Below are positions 33,701 to 43,871 of a stretch of DNA of 64,000 nucleotides, one piece after another. The notes beneath the pieces were generated by a model. It did not search any database and was not told the DNA's origin. It worked only from the letters and a program-made list of their open reading frames with translations. This stretch comes from Tricholoma matsutake (Eukaryota > Basidiomycota > Agaricomycetes > Agaricales > Tricholomataceae). Within the stretch, counting starts at the first letter, position 1; the number at the start of each line of letters is the position of its first letter. The stretch is taken from contig AP026550.1 of the NCBI GenBank assembly GCA_026075535.2, forward strand, positions 2,232,001 to 2,296,000. Direction: 5' to 3'. The position numbers and the translations under genes were made by a program.

Positions 33701-33989
33701 AGACCCATATGATCAAACACACATTATGGACACAGCTAAGTATATTTTCTTGGATTCAAAGAATGTATGGCTGCTCCAATCATCTATGTACTTTTTAGGT
33801 CAGATCCCAAAGGTCTAACCTCTACTGCCACCTCTATCCATGACCAGCCCCATCAAACGCTCAAGGCCAATACATAACCTGGCCACTGACATGCATCTTG
33901 CTTCAGCCCATCTTGCATCGAGAATTTATGGGGATTTGCAGAAGGAGATGACAAAGAGACATGTTGAGATTTATGGCACCAGGAAATGA
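30736..33989 (+). pseudogene. LINE-1 ORF2, reverse transcriptase and C-terminus
   Basis: Continuation of the ORF2 endonuclease part. The linker FNFLYDELTKVINDTAVEVF is followed by RT motifs: RPSPGPDGMEKW near 31430, LKRDQMKGFDYL near 31810, KQGGPISPL near 31990, and TEATDDSIILAS near 32170 (the YxDD box, Tyr replaced but both Asp kept). A C-terminal Cys/His cluster CQTCHFGCPDTKNPHHMFVIC is near 33560. The frame can be followed, with stops, to GTRK at 33989. TGA stops at 31576-31578, 31942-31944 and 33639-33641 fall where Arg is expected. A frameshift lies near 31150. Not functional. Confidence 0.87.
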
Positions 33990-33990
33990 A

Positions 33991-34598
33991 GATGCTCTGG
34001 ACTGATACTACTTATTCACCACTAATACAGATCCATTGAGGCTAGTCTACTGTAGATGGTCCTGAGCTCCTTATGGGACGTAGGCAGATATATTTATGTA
34101 AACAATGTAAACATAAGACTAAAAGTCTGTGTTTTTGGACTAACACCTGACCAAGCCAAGTCATGCAATAGTCTGGTTATTGTCATATTGAGCTCGATCG
34201 AGTAATCCTTGATAGTCATGCATTGGTCAGGCAGAAGTCATGTATATGTCATGTAACAGTCAAAGTAGCGATTATCTGCAGATTATGTCCACAATTTTTG
34301 GGATGCAGATAATTGCGATTATTGTAATAATCACAGAATCATTGAATCCCCTCCAAAGGCAATTTGACAATTATCTGCACGATTATTGAAGGCAATTATT
34401 TGATGTGCTTACATTTTTGCTTACATCATGCAGAAGGTCATAGATCTGTCAAAGTAATCATGTCCCGTAATTGCCCCGTAATTGCCCTTGATAATTGTAT
34501 GGTCAAGGTGGCTTGGATTATTGACACAATTTTTGATTCATAATTGCACTATTAATTGTGCCCTACTTTGACCACTACTATTGATTTATTCATATTGG
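33991..34598. other. Non-coding spacer with a candidate degenerate TIR element
   Basis: No gene seen. From about 34257 to 34577 the sequence starts AACAGTCAAAGTAG and ends CTACTTTGACCACTA, an approximate inverted repeat, and is full of ATTATCTGC and AATTGC motifs. This resembles a hAT-type MITE with a TAGTGGTCAAAGT end. I could not find a matching 8-bp target duplication, so the element is tentative. Confidence 0.4.
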
Positions 34599-37500
34599 TG
34601 TTGTGAAAATGTGGTCGCACAGGAGGACAGTGAAAGTAATAAGACAGGGCAGTAAGCAGAACACACATCCAAACCCAAGGCCCCTAAGTGCATCCAGCTC
34701 CATTCCCTTGCCTCTTGCAGTATCCTTCTCACTCTGGGACCTGATCTGATACTAGTAGTCTCGCTGGTGTGTTGGGATGGTCAATCCTAGCCATCATTAA
34801 ATCCCTAAGAGCTTCTACTCCATTCCATAATCCCAAGAGTAGGAATGGTTAAATATATAATTGAAAAGTTAAATTTCTCGCCTTTCAGATGCATTAAAAC
34901 CTCTATGTGGTGGAAAACCCCATGGGAAAAACCTACTCACATGCGAGGAAAGCTACTGAGTTCATGCGTCGACTGAATTCCCATCTCTGCCCTATGTCGT
35001 ATATATTTAGGCCTTGGTAATGCCTTTGTTAACACATCTGCTGTTTGTTCAGGGTCACAACAGTTTTGTATATCGAGTATTTTGTCAGTTACTAGACTTC
35101 AGACCCAATGATGGCGAATAGCAATATGTTTTGATTGCTGGTGAAATTGAGGGTTGTGCATCAATATTATGGATCCTTTGTTATCACCTTTAATTTCCAT
35201 CAGTGAATTTTGTGGGAATCCAAGTTCACTGTACAAATTTCTCAGCCATGTCGCCTCGCATCCAGCTTCTGATAGTGCTACATATTCTGCTTCTGTAGAG
35301 GACAATGCTATCATTTGTTTCTTTGATTTCCATGTGATTGCTCCCCCTGCTGCTAGAAAAATGTAGCCAGTCATGGATTTGGGGTTGTCGGCATTTGCGT
35401 ATGCAGCGTCTGCATATCTGTGGAAGAGGTTTTCAGTTTCAGTTTCATCTTGGGATTTTCTGTATGTGATCCCTAGAGTTTTCATACCCACCAGGTATCT
35501 GAGTATTCACTTTATTGCACCATGGTGTTTTAAACCTGGGTTAGCAGTGTAGGTGGCCAGCTTATTAACTGCATAACTTATATCTGGTCTTGTGGAATTT
35601 GCCAAAAATTGCAGACTCCCCAATAATTGTGAATATGAAATGCTTCGATTAGGTTCGTTACCATCTGGATTAGGTCCAAGCTTTATATTGGGGTCCATGG
35701 GTATACCAGTAGGATTTGCATCAGCTATTCCTTTGTTATGGAGAATATTTTCAATATATCTCTGCTGAGATATAGTTATCGCATCCTCGGTTTGTGTAAC
35801 TTCAATGCCAACAATTTTACTCAGTTCTCCAAGATCTGTTACTTCCCATTCTGAGTGAAGTGTTTCTTTCATATGATCCATCACTTTATCAGATGAAGCA
35901 AAAAGTAGTGAGTTGTCCACCCAGATAGCCATTATTCCAAAGTCATCACCATTGCATTGTATATACATGCATGGATCAGAAAGTAAGCGCGCATAGTCAT
36001 GGACTTTGAGTTTGCCATCAGGTTCAATATTCCACTCTCAGCCTGCCTGCTTTAAACCATAAAGCAATTTTACTAACCTACATACTCAACCCATTCCATC
36101 TTCACATCCTTCAGGCTGTTACATATATATTGACTCTTTCAAAGTGCCATTTAGATATGCACCCTTTACGTCCATTTGTTGCAACTTGAGTCCCTTTTCT
36201 GGTATGAGAGCTAGTATTGCATGTAATGTATCCATCCTGACAACTGGTGAAAATGTTTCCCTATAATCAAATCCGGGTCATTGTGCATATCCCTTTGCCA
36301 CTAATCTTGCTCAATACCTTACTACTTCCCCTTCTTTACTACGCCTCTTAACAAAGATCCATTTATTTTTGATTGGTACTGCATTGTGAGGTTTCTGGAT
36401 GAGTTCCCAAGTCCCCTTCTCTGACAATAAATCCAAATCAGTCTTCATGGCCTTTTGCCATTCAGGCCAATCCAGGGAGTTCTTTGCATCTTTGAGACTC
36501 ATAAGTTTGTCTCCAGCAACAATTGCATAGACTTCTTCAATTGATAAGAAATTGTCATCTTCCTCATATGTGAAAGGATTGTGAAGGTGCTTATAATTGG
36601 TACAAATTCCGCACGTCTTCCATGGTTCATCAATATCTATATCTTCCTCTGTTCCATTCTGTTTTTGCTTCTTGGGCACAAGGTTCTGAGTTGTATCATC
36701 AGAATCTGTTACACCCATTGGCGGTGTGCTACCTGCAGACTCCCCCTCACACAGCAAATTGGGTGTAAGTTCAATATGGTCGGGAGATGTAGGTCGTTCT
36801 GAAGGTGTAATATTCCAGAAGTTGTGAGAGGTAAGTACTTTGCAATTTTTGAATTGTAATATTTTACGGCCCCAGCGCCATCATCGTAGCCGATGTATGC
36901 TTGGCATTTTGATTTTGGTAGCATTTTGTGGGGTTTCTTTTGACCTTGTAGTAATATCCATATGGGGTTTCCAAATTCCCATAAATGCAACATGTGGGTT
37001 TTATATTATGCCATCCTTTGTAAGGTGTTGATTTCAGGAGATGTTTCATAAATGATTGATTACGGAGATAAGCCACATGTAAAACTGCATATTCCCAAAG
37101 AAATTTGGGAAGTTGGTTGGCAGTTATCATGGCGCATGATAGTTCAACAAGAGTCCTATTCATCTGCTCCACAATGTCATTCTGTGAAGGTGAGTATGGT
37201 GCAGTTAGTCTTACTTCTATACCACATTCATTACACCATTTCTCCAACTTCTTGTTTACAAATTCCTTTCCACAATCAATTTGGATCCCCTTTGGTTTTT
37301 GGCCTTGAGTTATCAGATGTGGCAAATAATTTATTACTGCTTGTGTTGAGTCCAATTTTTCTTTCAAACACTGGACGGTTATGTATCGTTTAGCTTCATT
37401 CACAAATAGCAAGTAGTATTGATTGCCATTTATAGATTTGATCGTGTATTTTCCCCATAACTCAATATGTGTCAATTCTCTCGGTTCTGTTTGTTGTGTG

Positions 37501-37653
37501 GACAATTTAGGAAAGGGTTCTATGTGCTGCTTTGCTTTGGTACATGCAATACAGTCTGGTTTAGGACTGTGTTTATCAATGTTGAATCTGTTGACCAAAT
37601 TTCTATCCAATAATTTCTTTAGGCCAGAATACCCAACATGACCAAAGTGTCTG

Positions 37654-38333
37654 TGTTACAATTTTCCTTGTAACTCATGAGACCCAACCGACCTGATGTA
37701 CCCGACAATCCCCTCCAGACAGGAGGCACTCCCTGATTCATGCTTAGAGCATGTCCTTGACACCAGACACACACATGATGCATGCTGACAACATGCATTC
37801 GATCCCCTTCCCGCAGAAGGCACCCTTGACGCATGGTGACTCCATGCACCTGAACCCATTCCCACACATGCTGTGATACAACAGCCCTTTGACATGAGGT
37901 CCATGACATTGGACTCTCACAATCAACATGCTGCGCTGCAGCATGTCCTTGACATTGGATCCATGACATTGGACACCTCATGCTAGGCATGAGGCTTATT
38001 GTTTCTATTCTTACTTGATACACATCTATCTTTCCGATTGGACAATAAGGACCTCCCTTGTAGTATAAGTACTGCAACTCATAGTAGGGATGTCCTTAGT
38101 TTAGATCTAGGCAATCTACAGCTTTAACCTGTGAACTCGCGAACTTACTCAAAACCACTAAGGAAGCCCCTTAGTGCGTGAACCCAAACAACTCTACACA
38201 GAAGGCCTGCTAGAGTGCACTATCCATCTTATGTTGGATGCTCCGAGTAAGACTAGTGCCGAACGACTTGTCGAGGAAGCACCTCATCAAACGACATCAA
38301 CTAGATCAAGTGGTTAAGGCTTTGCCCTTAACA
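37654..38333. mobile_element. Solo LTR (680 bp) inside copia-1 integrase
   Basis: Begins TGTTACAATTTTCC and ends GCCCTTAACA, flanked by GTCTG on both sides (37649-37653 and 38334-38338). Removing it and one duplication joins the copia GAG-pre-integrase motif TWHR to HFGHVG without a gap. Internal CATGACATTGGA and GCATGTCCTTGACA repeats are visible near 37880-37980. No coding sequence, so it is a solo LTR. Confidence 0.88.
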
Positions 38334-38725
38334 GTCTGTGCCAGGTTTCCCAATTGAGTGCCGCATCATTATTGATGAATGATTGGTGATCGGTAACTTC
38401 TATTGTAAGTGTCGGGTGTCAGTCGCATATAGTTAATTCCATCTTGTATAAGTGGTTGTTAACCTTGTTGCCTTGCGCTATTTTCTTCCCCTCCTTAGTG
38501 ATAAAGGTAATTCTTCCCTTTCCACCTGTATATCTTCCTCCAGCTGCATCCCATCGCCCCAACAAAATCAAATTATTCTGTGTTCCAGGTACACAGAGTA
38601 CATCCTCCAAGCGCAAAATATAATTGTGACCGTTACATGTCAAAATTAATTCAACAGTTCTGCAGCCCTCGATTTTTGCTTCTTTACCACCTACACCTGT
38701 TACGGAACATTTTTCCACAGGTGTG

Positions 38726-38944
38726 TGTAGGAATGCAGAAAAGATGACCAGACTGGGGATTGAACCCAGGCCCTCCTGGACATATACCAGATGCTCTGAC
38801 CAACTGAGCTATCAGGTCTTATAGGGTTCAACAGAAATATAACCAGACACAGATTGCTACAACTATCACATCACTTGTGTGTGTGTGTGCAAACTATGGT
38901 CTGTTAAGCACTGATTAAGCAGTGACAGATTATATAATCCAACA
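38726..38944 (-). mobile_element. 219-bp solo-LTR-like element containing a tRNA-like gene
   Basis: On the minus strand it begins TGTTGGATTATATAATC and ends GCATTCCTACA, that is TG...CA. It is flanked by the 5-bp duplication GTGTG on plus (38721-38725 and 38945-38949). Removing it joins the copia protease fragments in frame (...FIVYT | PVEKCSV). The 73-nt tRNA-like gene lies inside, about 126 nt from the element start and 20 nt from its end. A tRNA SINE would begin with the tRNA and end in a simple tail, which is not the case. The closest known parallel is the plant TRIM Cassandra, whose LTRs carry 5S rRNA sequence. Confidence 0.75.
38746..38818 (-). tRNA. tRNA-like gene, anticodon UAU position (Ile), probably non-functional as tRNA
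   Basis: The 73 nt fold into a full cloverleaf: acceptor GACCTGA/TCTGGTC (6 of 7 pairs, one T-T mismatch), D-stem GCTC/GAGC, anticodon stem TCTGG/CCAGG, 5-nt variable loop and T-stem CTGGG/CCCAG with loop TTCAATC. The pol III boxes are intact (A box TAGCTCAGTTGG, B box GGTTCAATCCC), and a TTTT follows 3'. The anticodon loop TATATGT has A instead of the nearly universal T at position 33, so a working decoder is doubtful. It sits within a transposable element, so it is likely a promoter module or pseudogene and not a host tRNA. Confidence 0.75.
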
Positions 38945-39026
38945 GTGTGTACACAATAAAGGCTTCTCTTTGATGCATAACATGCAAAGTTGTTGCTGAA
39001 TCTGCTACCCAGTCATACCAGATCAA

Positions 39027-40015
39027 TCACTCATCATTTCCATCAAGGTTACAGGTTTCATATGTGTCAAAATTGTAAAGTTCTTCATTTACCAGAAATG
39101 TGATCAATTCCTCCCCCACATTCAAATCCTCAGTACCTTTCTTTGATCCCCCTTTCTGTTTGTCTTTTCCCTTCTTTTTCCTCCAACAATCTTTTTCCTT
39201 ATGTCCTATTTTTCCACAGTTCCAACATTTGTTACCAGCATATTTGTGACATCTACTTGACCAATGTCCTGGTTGTTTACAATGTTTGCAATAAGGTTTG
39301 GTGGAGGATTTATGATCCGTGATGCACTCTTCCAAAGTCTGATTAGTTCCCCTATTCTTCTGGGTATTAACCAGGTTTGTGCTAGAACCATTAGAATACT
39401 TGTTATGAGATCTTGTCATACAAATATTATATTCCTCCCATAATAAGCCAATAAAGGAATCTGAGGACATTCTCCTTTTGGGGTCCAGATCATTGGGATC
39501 ATTGGCATTCCCATGATAGGGTTAGACATAAGTCTGCCAAGACAAAGGTAAAGACGCCAAAATAATTGCCTTGAAGCGGGTGTCAGAGACATGAAATTCA
39601 GGGTTGGGGAATTTATTGATGCAGTCGTGATACAATTTAAGGGTGTCAAGATGCTTTCAGAGATCATCTGCATTGAGTATCTTGGTCTCATACAACAGGC
39701 ACTGTATATGATTTACTGTTTGATGTGCCTTGTTTTCATGAGTAACCATAAGTGCCAAATACATCGCTTCAGCTGATGTTTTTGATCCAACGTGATTCAT
39801 TTGTGAGGAGGTGACATTGTGCATGATTACTTGTTGCGCCCAAGAGTCATTTTTGTCCCAGTTATTTGCATTAATGGGATCTATGGTTTCATCTGGTTGT
39901 TTCACACTGCCAGCAGTATATCCAGTTATATCACAATTGATAAATACCCTTTTCATTCTTTCTTTCCATTTGTGCCAATTTTTGTCCATTAAGTGATTGC
40001 GCTCAGCAATTTGTA
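39027..40015 (-). pseudogene. copia-1 gag with two CCHC zinc knuckles
   Basis: Nucleocapsid-type protein. It begins near 40015 with AERNHLMDKNWHKWKERM, a copia gag start without its first residues. The core DKNDSWAQQVIMHNVTSSQMN is followed by a frame change near 39660, then by two zinc knuckles CKHCKQPGHWSSRC and CWNCGKIGHKEKDC (39210-39300) and a Lys-rich tail. Its 3' end runs into the protease. The 5' junction at about 40015 abuts unrelated sequence containing TGTGACACCCTGGG, possibly another LTR edge. Confidence 0.8.
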
Positions 40016-40286
40016 GGGGGTCAGAGTGACACCCTACAGTGTGGCTGTGACACCCTGGGTATTCCTGGGGTATGTTACTAGTGTTACATGTAGTCACACC
40101 TCCCTAAGCAGCATACACACTACTTCGATAACAGTACTACACTATACAGTGGTCCTACTTATCCTTGTGTGATCAGCCTTATCCAAGCCACTACCACACC
40201 TCTACACTTTTTGAGTACCCATTCCCAGTTTGCCAGCAAACTGGCAATATAGTGAGTTCTCACAAGAACTCTCTCTCTTCCTTGAC

Positions 40287-41519
40287 ATGGCTATGCCAGT
40301 CAAAACTAGCCTCCTGGATCGAAGTGAGGGCCAACAGGCCATTGCAGACCCCTTTATGGGTGCCAATAGGCACCCAAATGCATCACGAGAGGGAGAAATG
40401 CACGACGTGATGCTGTTGCAAGGTGACACATCACAGTTTTGCTTGATGCAACTTCGCGTCGATATGCTGTACAAACACTATGGCATTCATTCTAATGAAG
40501 TACTAGACAGGTATTTCTACTATAATCCTAAGGATTTCCTATGGATGTGCCATCTAACAGACACACCAGCCTGCAAAAATGCAGTGTGTGAGATTGAGCA
40601 ACAGCTCGAGAACAAACATGACCTCAATTTTTGAGGTCTTCTAAGTGGTAAGGTGATCTACATATGAGTTCATTGGGTTCCACTGGTACATGCCAATGGA
40701 GTGAGTGAGGAAGAATGAGCCCTGGTTGAACTGGCTCATGATACTATGCAGTTGCACAGTACACTCGAGAACGAGTGGCTACTGTCCACTACAGCCATCA
40801 ATGAAGGCACCAAAGGGTGTCATAATAGATGTGTAGTGGAGAAGAACTCCCCAATTCTCAAACCTCTCATCCTTTCCTCACCCCGCCCAGTTGAAAACCA
40901 TGGGGAATGGATGTTTGTACCCCCAATTTTGGAAAAACCTGTTACTGAAGAACAGGCCATCGAATATGATGAAACAGACACCAATGCTATGGATGCGAAC
41001 AAGAACATGTTTGCAAACTCAGCCTGCAGGGATGAACAGTCAGACTGCAGCACTGAGAATACTGAGGATGAAATGGATGCAGATATGTCCATAAGCTCAA
41101 TCTGCAGGGACAGGATGTCAGGCTGCAGCATTGAGACTGACTCAGAGGATGATGAGAAAGATGCAGATGCATCTGTAACTCTTACACCTGAGGGTCCAGG
41201 CAGAGGGGGAGAAACCTCTGTTCTAACACAAGAAACAGATGCAGAAATGTCTGTAGACTCAACAGCTGATGATGGTGAGGTGAGTGCAACTACATTCACA
41301 AGTTCAGAGTCAGGTGAGGGTGAACTAGAGGCCCCCACCAACAAGCAAGATGTGGACAAAGCAGACAGTGACAAAGATGCCACTGATGATGAAGAAAATG
41401 AGGCAGAGATGCAGATGCATCTGTCACCACAAAAAACAAAAGTGCAGACACTAGAGGACAAACAGATACATTTGTCGAGGAGTCACCAGAGGCTTCAGAG
41501 ACTTCAGAAGAAGTCATGA
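40287..41519 (+). pseudogene. Unknown acidic-repeat protein, interrupted by three TGA codons
   Basis: One plus-strand frame from ATG 40287 to 41519 (about 410 codons), interrupted only by TGA at about 40633, 40664 and 40718. The N-terminal half looks globular (MLYKHYGIHSNEVLDRYFYY, NPKDFLWMCHL). The second half is very acidic and carries recurring modules (CRDEQSDC..., DEMDADMSI, EDDEKDADASV). After a frameshift near 41410 the same kind of module goes on (DADASVTTKNKSADT) to about 41535. I recognise no family. It could be gag of a decayed element, because a LTR-like edge lies at about 40047 and a tyrosine-recombinase remnant follows at 42275, or a host gene. Confidence 0.5.
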
Positions 41520-42274
41520 CATACAGAGGATAATGAGATGGATGCAGATGCATCCATAGAATCCATTGCTCAAAATAACATGGAGGGGCACCTGAAGGTT
41601 CCCAAGGATGACGAGAATTGTTGAATGCAGACGTTTGACAGGTCACATCCCCACAAGATGTATGTTGAACACTGGGACGGAGTTGCAGCCTGACAGACAG
41701 TATATCGACAAATGTACATGCTCGTTGATAGCACACAAAAGATCGAGGTGGAAACATATGACAAAAGACGTCGTCCTATAGCTAACCAAGAGAGACAACA
41801 AACAAAAACATTTGTTGAAAGCCCATACAAAAACCCAGAAGCACATGGACAGAGGGACAATGAGAGACATCATCTAGAAGATCAACGAGCAGTAGGGTAC
41901 GCTGACCAAGGACAAACACTGATATGTTCATCAATGAAACTCAGGGGAATGATGAAGTGTGTTGTTCTACAGCCTATAGCGAGATGATGGGTAGTAGAGA
42001 CACCCACCATCTAAAAATTCTGGACCCAGAAGGAGAAGAACAAATGTGTATGTTCGTCAACAATTCAAAAGGTCAGAGGAACAGAGTGACAATGGTCAGC
42101 ATTGTCCAGAGATTCCACAAGAGCAAGAACAAATGAATGGGTTTGTTGTTGAGATTTGAAAGGACCCAGAGAAAGAAATGTGAGAAAACGATGAGATTTG
42201 TCATCCCAGAGCAAAACAAATCTCTAGGTTCATTGATACAGAGGAAGAGGAACTGCGCTCAGTAAAACTGATGC
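41520..42274 (+). other. Decayed coding-like sequence between the acidic ORF and the recombinase remnant
   Basis: Several short plus-strand frames (41538-41625, 41712-41987, 41924-42136) contain acidic and Gln-rich text such as EMDADASIESIAQNNMEG and EGEEQMCMFVNNS, similar in style to the preceding ORF. No complete gene can be assembled. It is probably the frameshifted continuation of the ORF at 40287. Confidence 0.35.
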
Positions 42275-42515
42275 ATGGCATGTCAAACGAGTGGGTCACA
42301 TCCAACTCGTTCCTGGTTTGATTCCAAGTTCTTTGCTCTGTTGGATCATTGGTTTGGAGGCTACTCACCTCAGGCTGGTGGGGCAACCTTTTATGCTGGG
42401 CTTGGGGTGTCAGAGTCAATTATACAGGCACTTGGATGGTGGTCTTCCAAAGCTTTGGAAGATTTACATCTGGGAGAATCCTGCAATTTGTGATTGCCAC
42501 TTTGATGCTTGAAAC
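42275..42515 (+). pseudogene. C-terminal remnant of a tyrosine recombinase (DIRS/Crypton-type)
   Basis: Translation gives HWFGGYSPQAGGATFYAGLGVSE, IIQALGWWSSKA and, after a +1 shift at about 42453, WKIYIWENPAI. This matches the C-terminal catalytic region of fungal tyrosine recombinases, where HS(P/F)RAGGAT...GRWSS...YIR is conserved. R to W and R to C changes (ALGRWSS to ALGWWSS, YIRENP to YIWENP) are CpG transitions. Upstream catalytic residues are not seen. The family assignment rests on motif recall. Confidence 0.55.
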
Positions 42516-42577
42516 TTTTCTGCTTACATCATTTTGCACCTCCACCATCCCCCACACTCAACATTTACAGCACTTCA

Positions 42578-42669
42578 TAGCCTCTCCACTTCTCACCTAT
42601 AAAAATGTTTGGAGTCTGCTGGTGCAGACTTCTGGTTGCACTACTTCATGTTTTAAGCAATGCAGCAGA
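42578..42669. repeat. 92-bp direct repeat, copy 1
   Basis: TAGCCTCTCCACTTCTCACC to AATGCAGCAGA. The second copy is at 43276-43367, 698 bp downstream, with about 10 differences by eye. It lies just after the recombinase remnant. Confidence 0.88.
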
Positions 42670-43275
42670 TGTCATCATTCTAAGGGTAAGGAGGCTTTTT
42701 GTAGGCCTCTGTGCTCTTCCAAAACATCTCCCAGCAGTTGGCTCTGCCAACTGTGCATTCAGATCACTTCTGTTGCCGTCTTTGGCTTGGTGCTAAAGTT
42801 TAGCAGAGGCCATGCTGAAGAATGATTTTGGCATCAGGAAGTTTCTTTTATGCCTGTGCTGCTTTCTCTTTTCAACACTCCCTTTTGTCCATGAAGCAGC
42901 ACAGGTAAGTGCTCCGCACTTCATTTTCAGGCAGTGCTCACTATTCAAAGTAGTTTGTTGGCCTCGCCATTCAAACCTATCCTATTTTCCTCCTAATATC
43001 TACTTTACATTGTGAGCTGCCATTATCTTGCTAAGAAAAAGTTATCTCATCTCATTTCTTCACAGGATTCAACTGCACTAATTCATAACTTCACTATTCA
43101 TTCAGTTGAATCCTAAGAGTGAGTGGCTTCACCACTTTTTTTCAGGTACTTACAAGAGACTTGAGGTCTTCTCTCCCTTTCAGTACTTTGTCTCTACATT
43201 TTTTGCAGCCCTCTCTCCTCTCCCTAGATAGATAGACTTTGGATAACTTTGTATGGATGTATTCTCATTGTACTT
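42670..43275. other. Spacer between the two 92-bp direct repeats
   Basis: No gene seen. The T- and C-rich text contains a few GTAAGT/TTTCAG-like words but no protein-coding frame that I recognise. It may be the terminal part of a recombinase-encoding retroelement with split direct repeats. Confidence 0.3.
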
Positions 43276-43367
43276 TAGCCTCTCCACTCCTCGCCTATAA
43301 AAATGTTTGGAGTCCAGCGGTGTGGACTTCTGGTTGTGCTACTTCATGTTTTAAGCAATGCAGCAGA
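43276..43367. repeat. 92-bp direct repeat, copy 2
   Basis: Pairs with 42578-42669. Same length, and several differences are CpG-related (CTCGCC against CTCACC, GCGGTG against CTGGTG). Confidence 0.88.
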
Positions 43368-43623
43368 GGCAGATGGATGAATTGGAGCTTCAACATGTTC
43401 CCTATGATCTGTCCAGCCCTCAACAGCCTCTACCCAAAGATTGCTGGGAAGGATTAGCCCTTGATGAAGATTTGGGTCAACAATGCAGTTTGAGATGACC
43501 TCAACTGGACTTTACATCACCTTCACAACTATCTAGGGATCAGGCTTCTTTCCTCTGTTTCTTGGGATACCAGAGATGCAGACAAGACAGTCTATTGTGA
43601 CTAGTCTCCCAAAGGCAGATAGT

Positions 43624-43871
43624 TGTTGAAAATAATTACCAATATTGTTACATGTTGCATATGCATATTCTCCCACATTAATTACCAATATTGTTACATG
43701 TTTCATATGCATATTCCTCTGGAGTCATGTGACATCCTTATTATTATGTATATAAGGAGAACCTGTACCATGGGGGCTCTTGAACTCATACTACCATATA
43801 CAAAGTACAGTGGCGCTGTTACTCTGCATCGCTGGATGTCTCTCTACCACCAAACAGAGATGTTTTTCAAC
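43624..43871 (+). repeat. Candidate solo LTR with internal 48-bp duplication
   Basis: Begins TGTTGAAAATAATTACC and ends GTTTTTCAAC, an imperfect inverted end pair of copia type. A TATA box (TATATAAGG) lies near 43748. A ~48-bp unit containing ACCAATATTGTTACATGTT is duplicated in tandem at its start. No target duplication could be found, so the right edge is uncertain. Confidence 0.5.

Larger units (their letters stand above)
15379..33990 (+). mobile_element. LINE-1: single non-LTR retrotransposon split by nested insertions
   Basis: ORF1 (15379-16905) and ORF2 (about 17170-33989) of one LINE. Removing the insertions at 18104-29207 and 29237-30735, each with one copy of its target duplication, restores one frame: ...KLAGL joins HDWLVADH, which joins ASFNFLYDELTKVI. 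The parts are an APE-type endonuclease, a reverse transcriptase and a C-terminal Cys/His motif. The reconstructed coding length is about 6 kb, normal for a LINE. Stops and frameshifts make it dead. Its 5' end lies within ~140 bp of the start codon of the divergent Crinkler-type gene. Deceiver/Inkcap-type or Tad-type clades would be candidates, but I cannot place it by eye. Confidence 0.88.
34990..39030 (-). pseudogene. copia-1 pol (protease, integrase, RT, RNase H)
   Basis: Pieces in order on minus. Protease WVADSATT near 38985, continuing after the inserted element with EKCSVTGVGGKEAKIEG (38718). Integrase from TWHR | HFGHVGYSGL (split by the solo LTR) through CIACTKAKQH, ELWGKYT, KPKGIQIDCGKEF and the PYSPSQNDIVEQMNR motif (37610-36864). 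RT from WPEWQKAMKTDLDLL (36480) through AYLNGTL to WVDNSLLFAS near 35915, where the second catalytic Asp is Asn. RNase H has ALSSTEAEYVALSEAG near 35290, ending with KHIAIRHHWV. Frame breaks and TGA/TAA stops interrupt it at many places. Confidence 0.87.
34599..40015 (-). mobile_element. Ty1/copia element 1, degenerate, split by two insertions
   Basis: Copia-type order on the minus strand: gag with two zinc knuckles, protease, integrase, RT, RNase H. The 3' end on the minus strand finishes CCACATTTTCACAACA at 34599, a typical copia LTR end. The 5' end is cut at about 40015 where gag homology starts (IAERNHLMDKNWHKW), and no 5' LTR was found. Insertions: a 680-bp solo LTR (37654-38333) and a 219-bp element with a tRNA-like gene (38726-38944). 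Stops, frameshifts and a mutated RT box make it dead. Confidence 0.87.

Noticed and set aside
34257..34577. Confident hAT MITE call
   Set aside because: Ends are only approximately inverted and no 8-bp target duplication matches. Left as tentative.
38746..38818. Ordinary host tRNA-Ile(UAU) gene
   Set aside because: A at position 33, an acceptor mismatch, and location inside a TSD-flanked element within a dead copia make a housekeeping tRNA unlikely. Kept as a tRNA-like gene.
40820..41461. 213-codon Ser-rich minus-strand ORF
   Set aside because: Antisense shadow of the acidic ORF on plus (GAT/GAG codons read as Ser/Leu in reverse).
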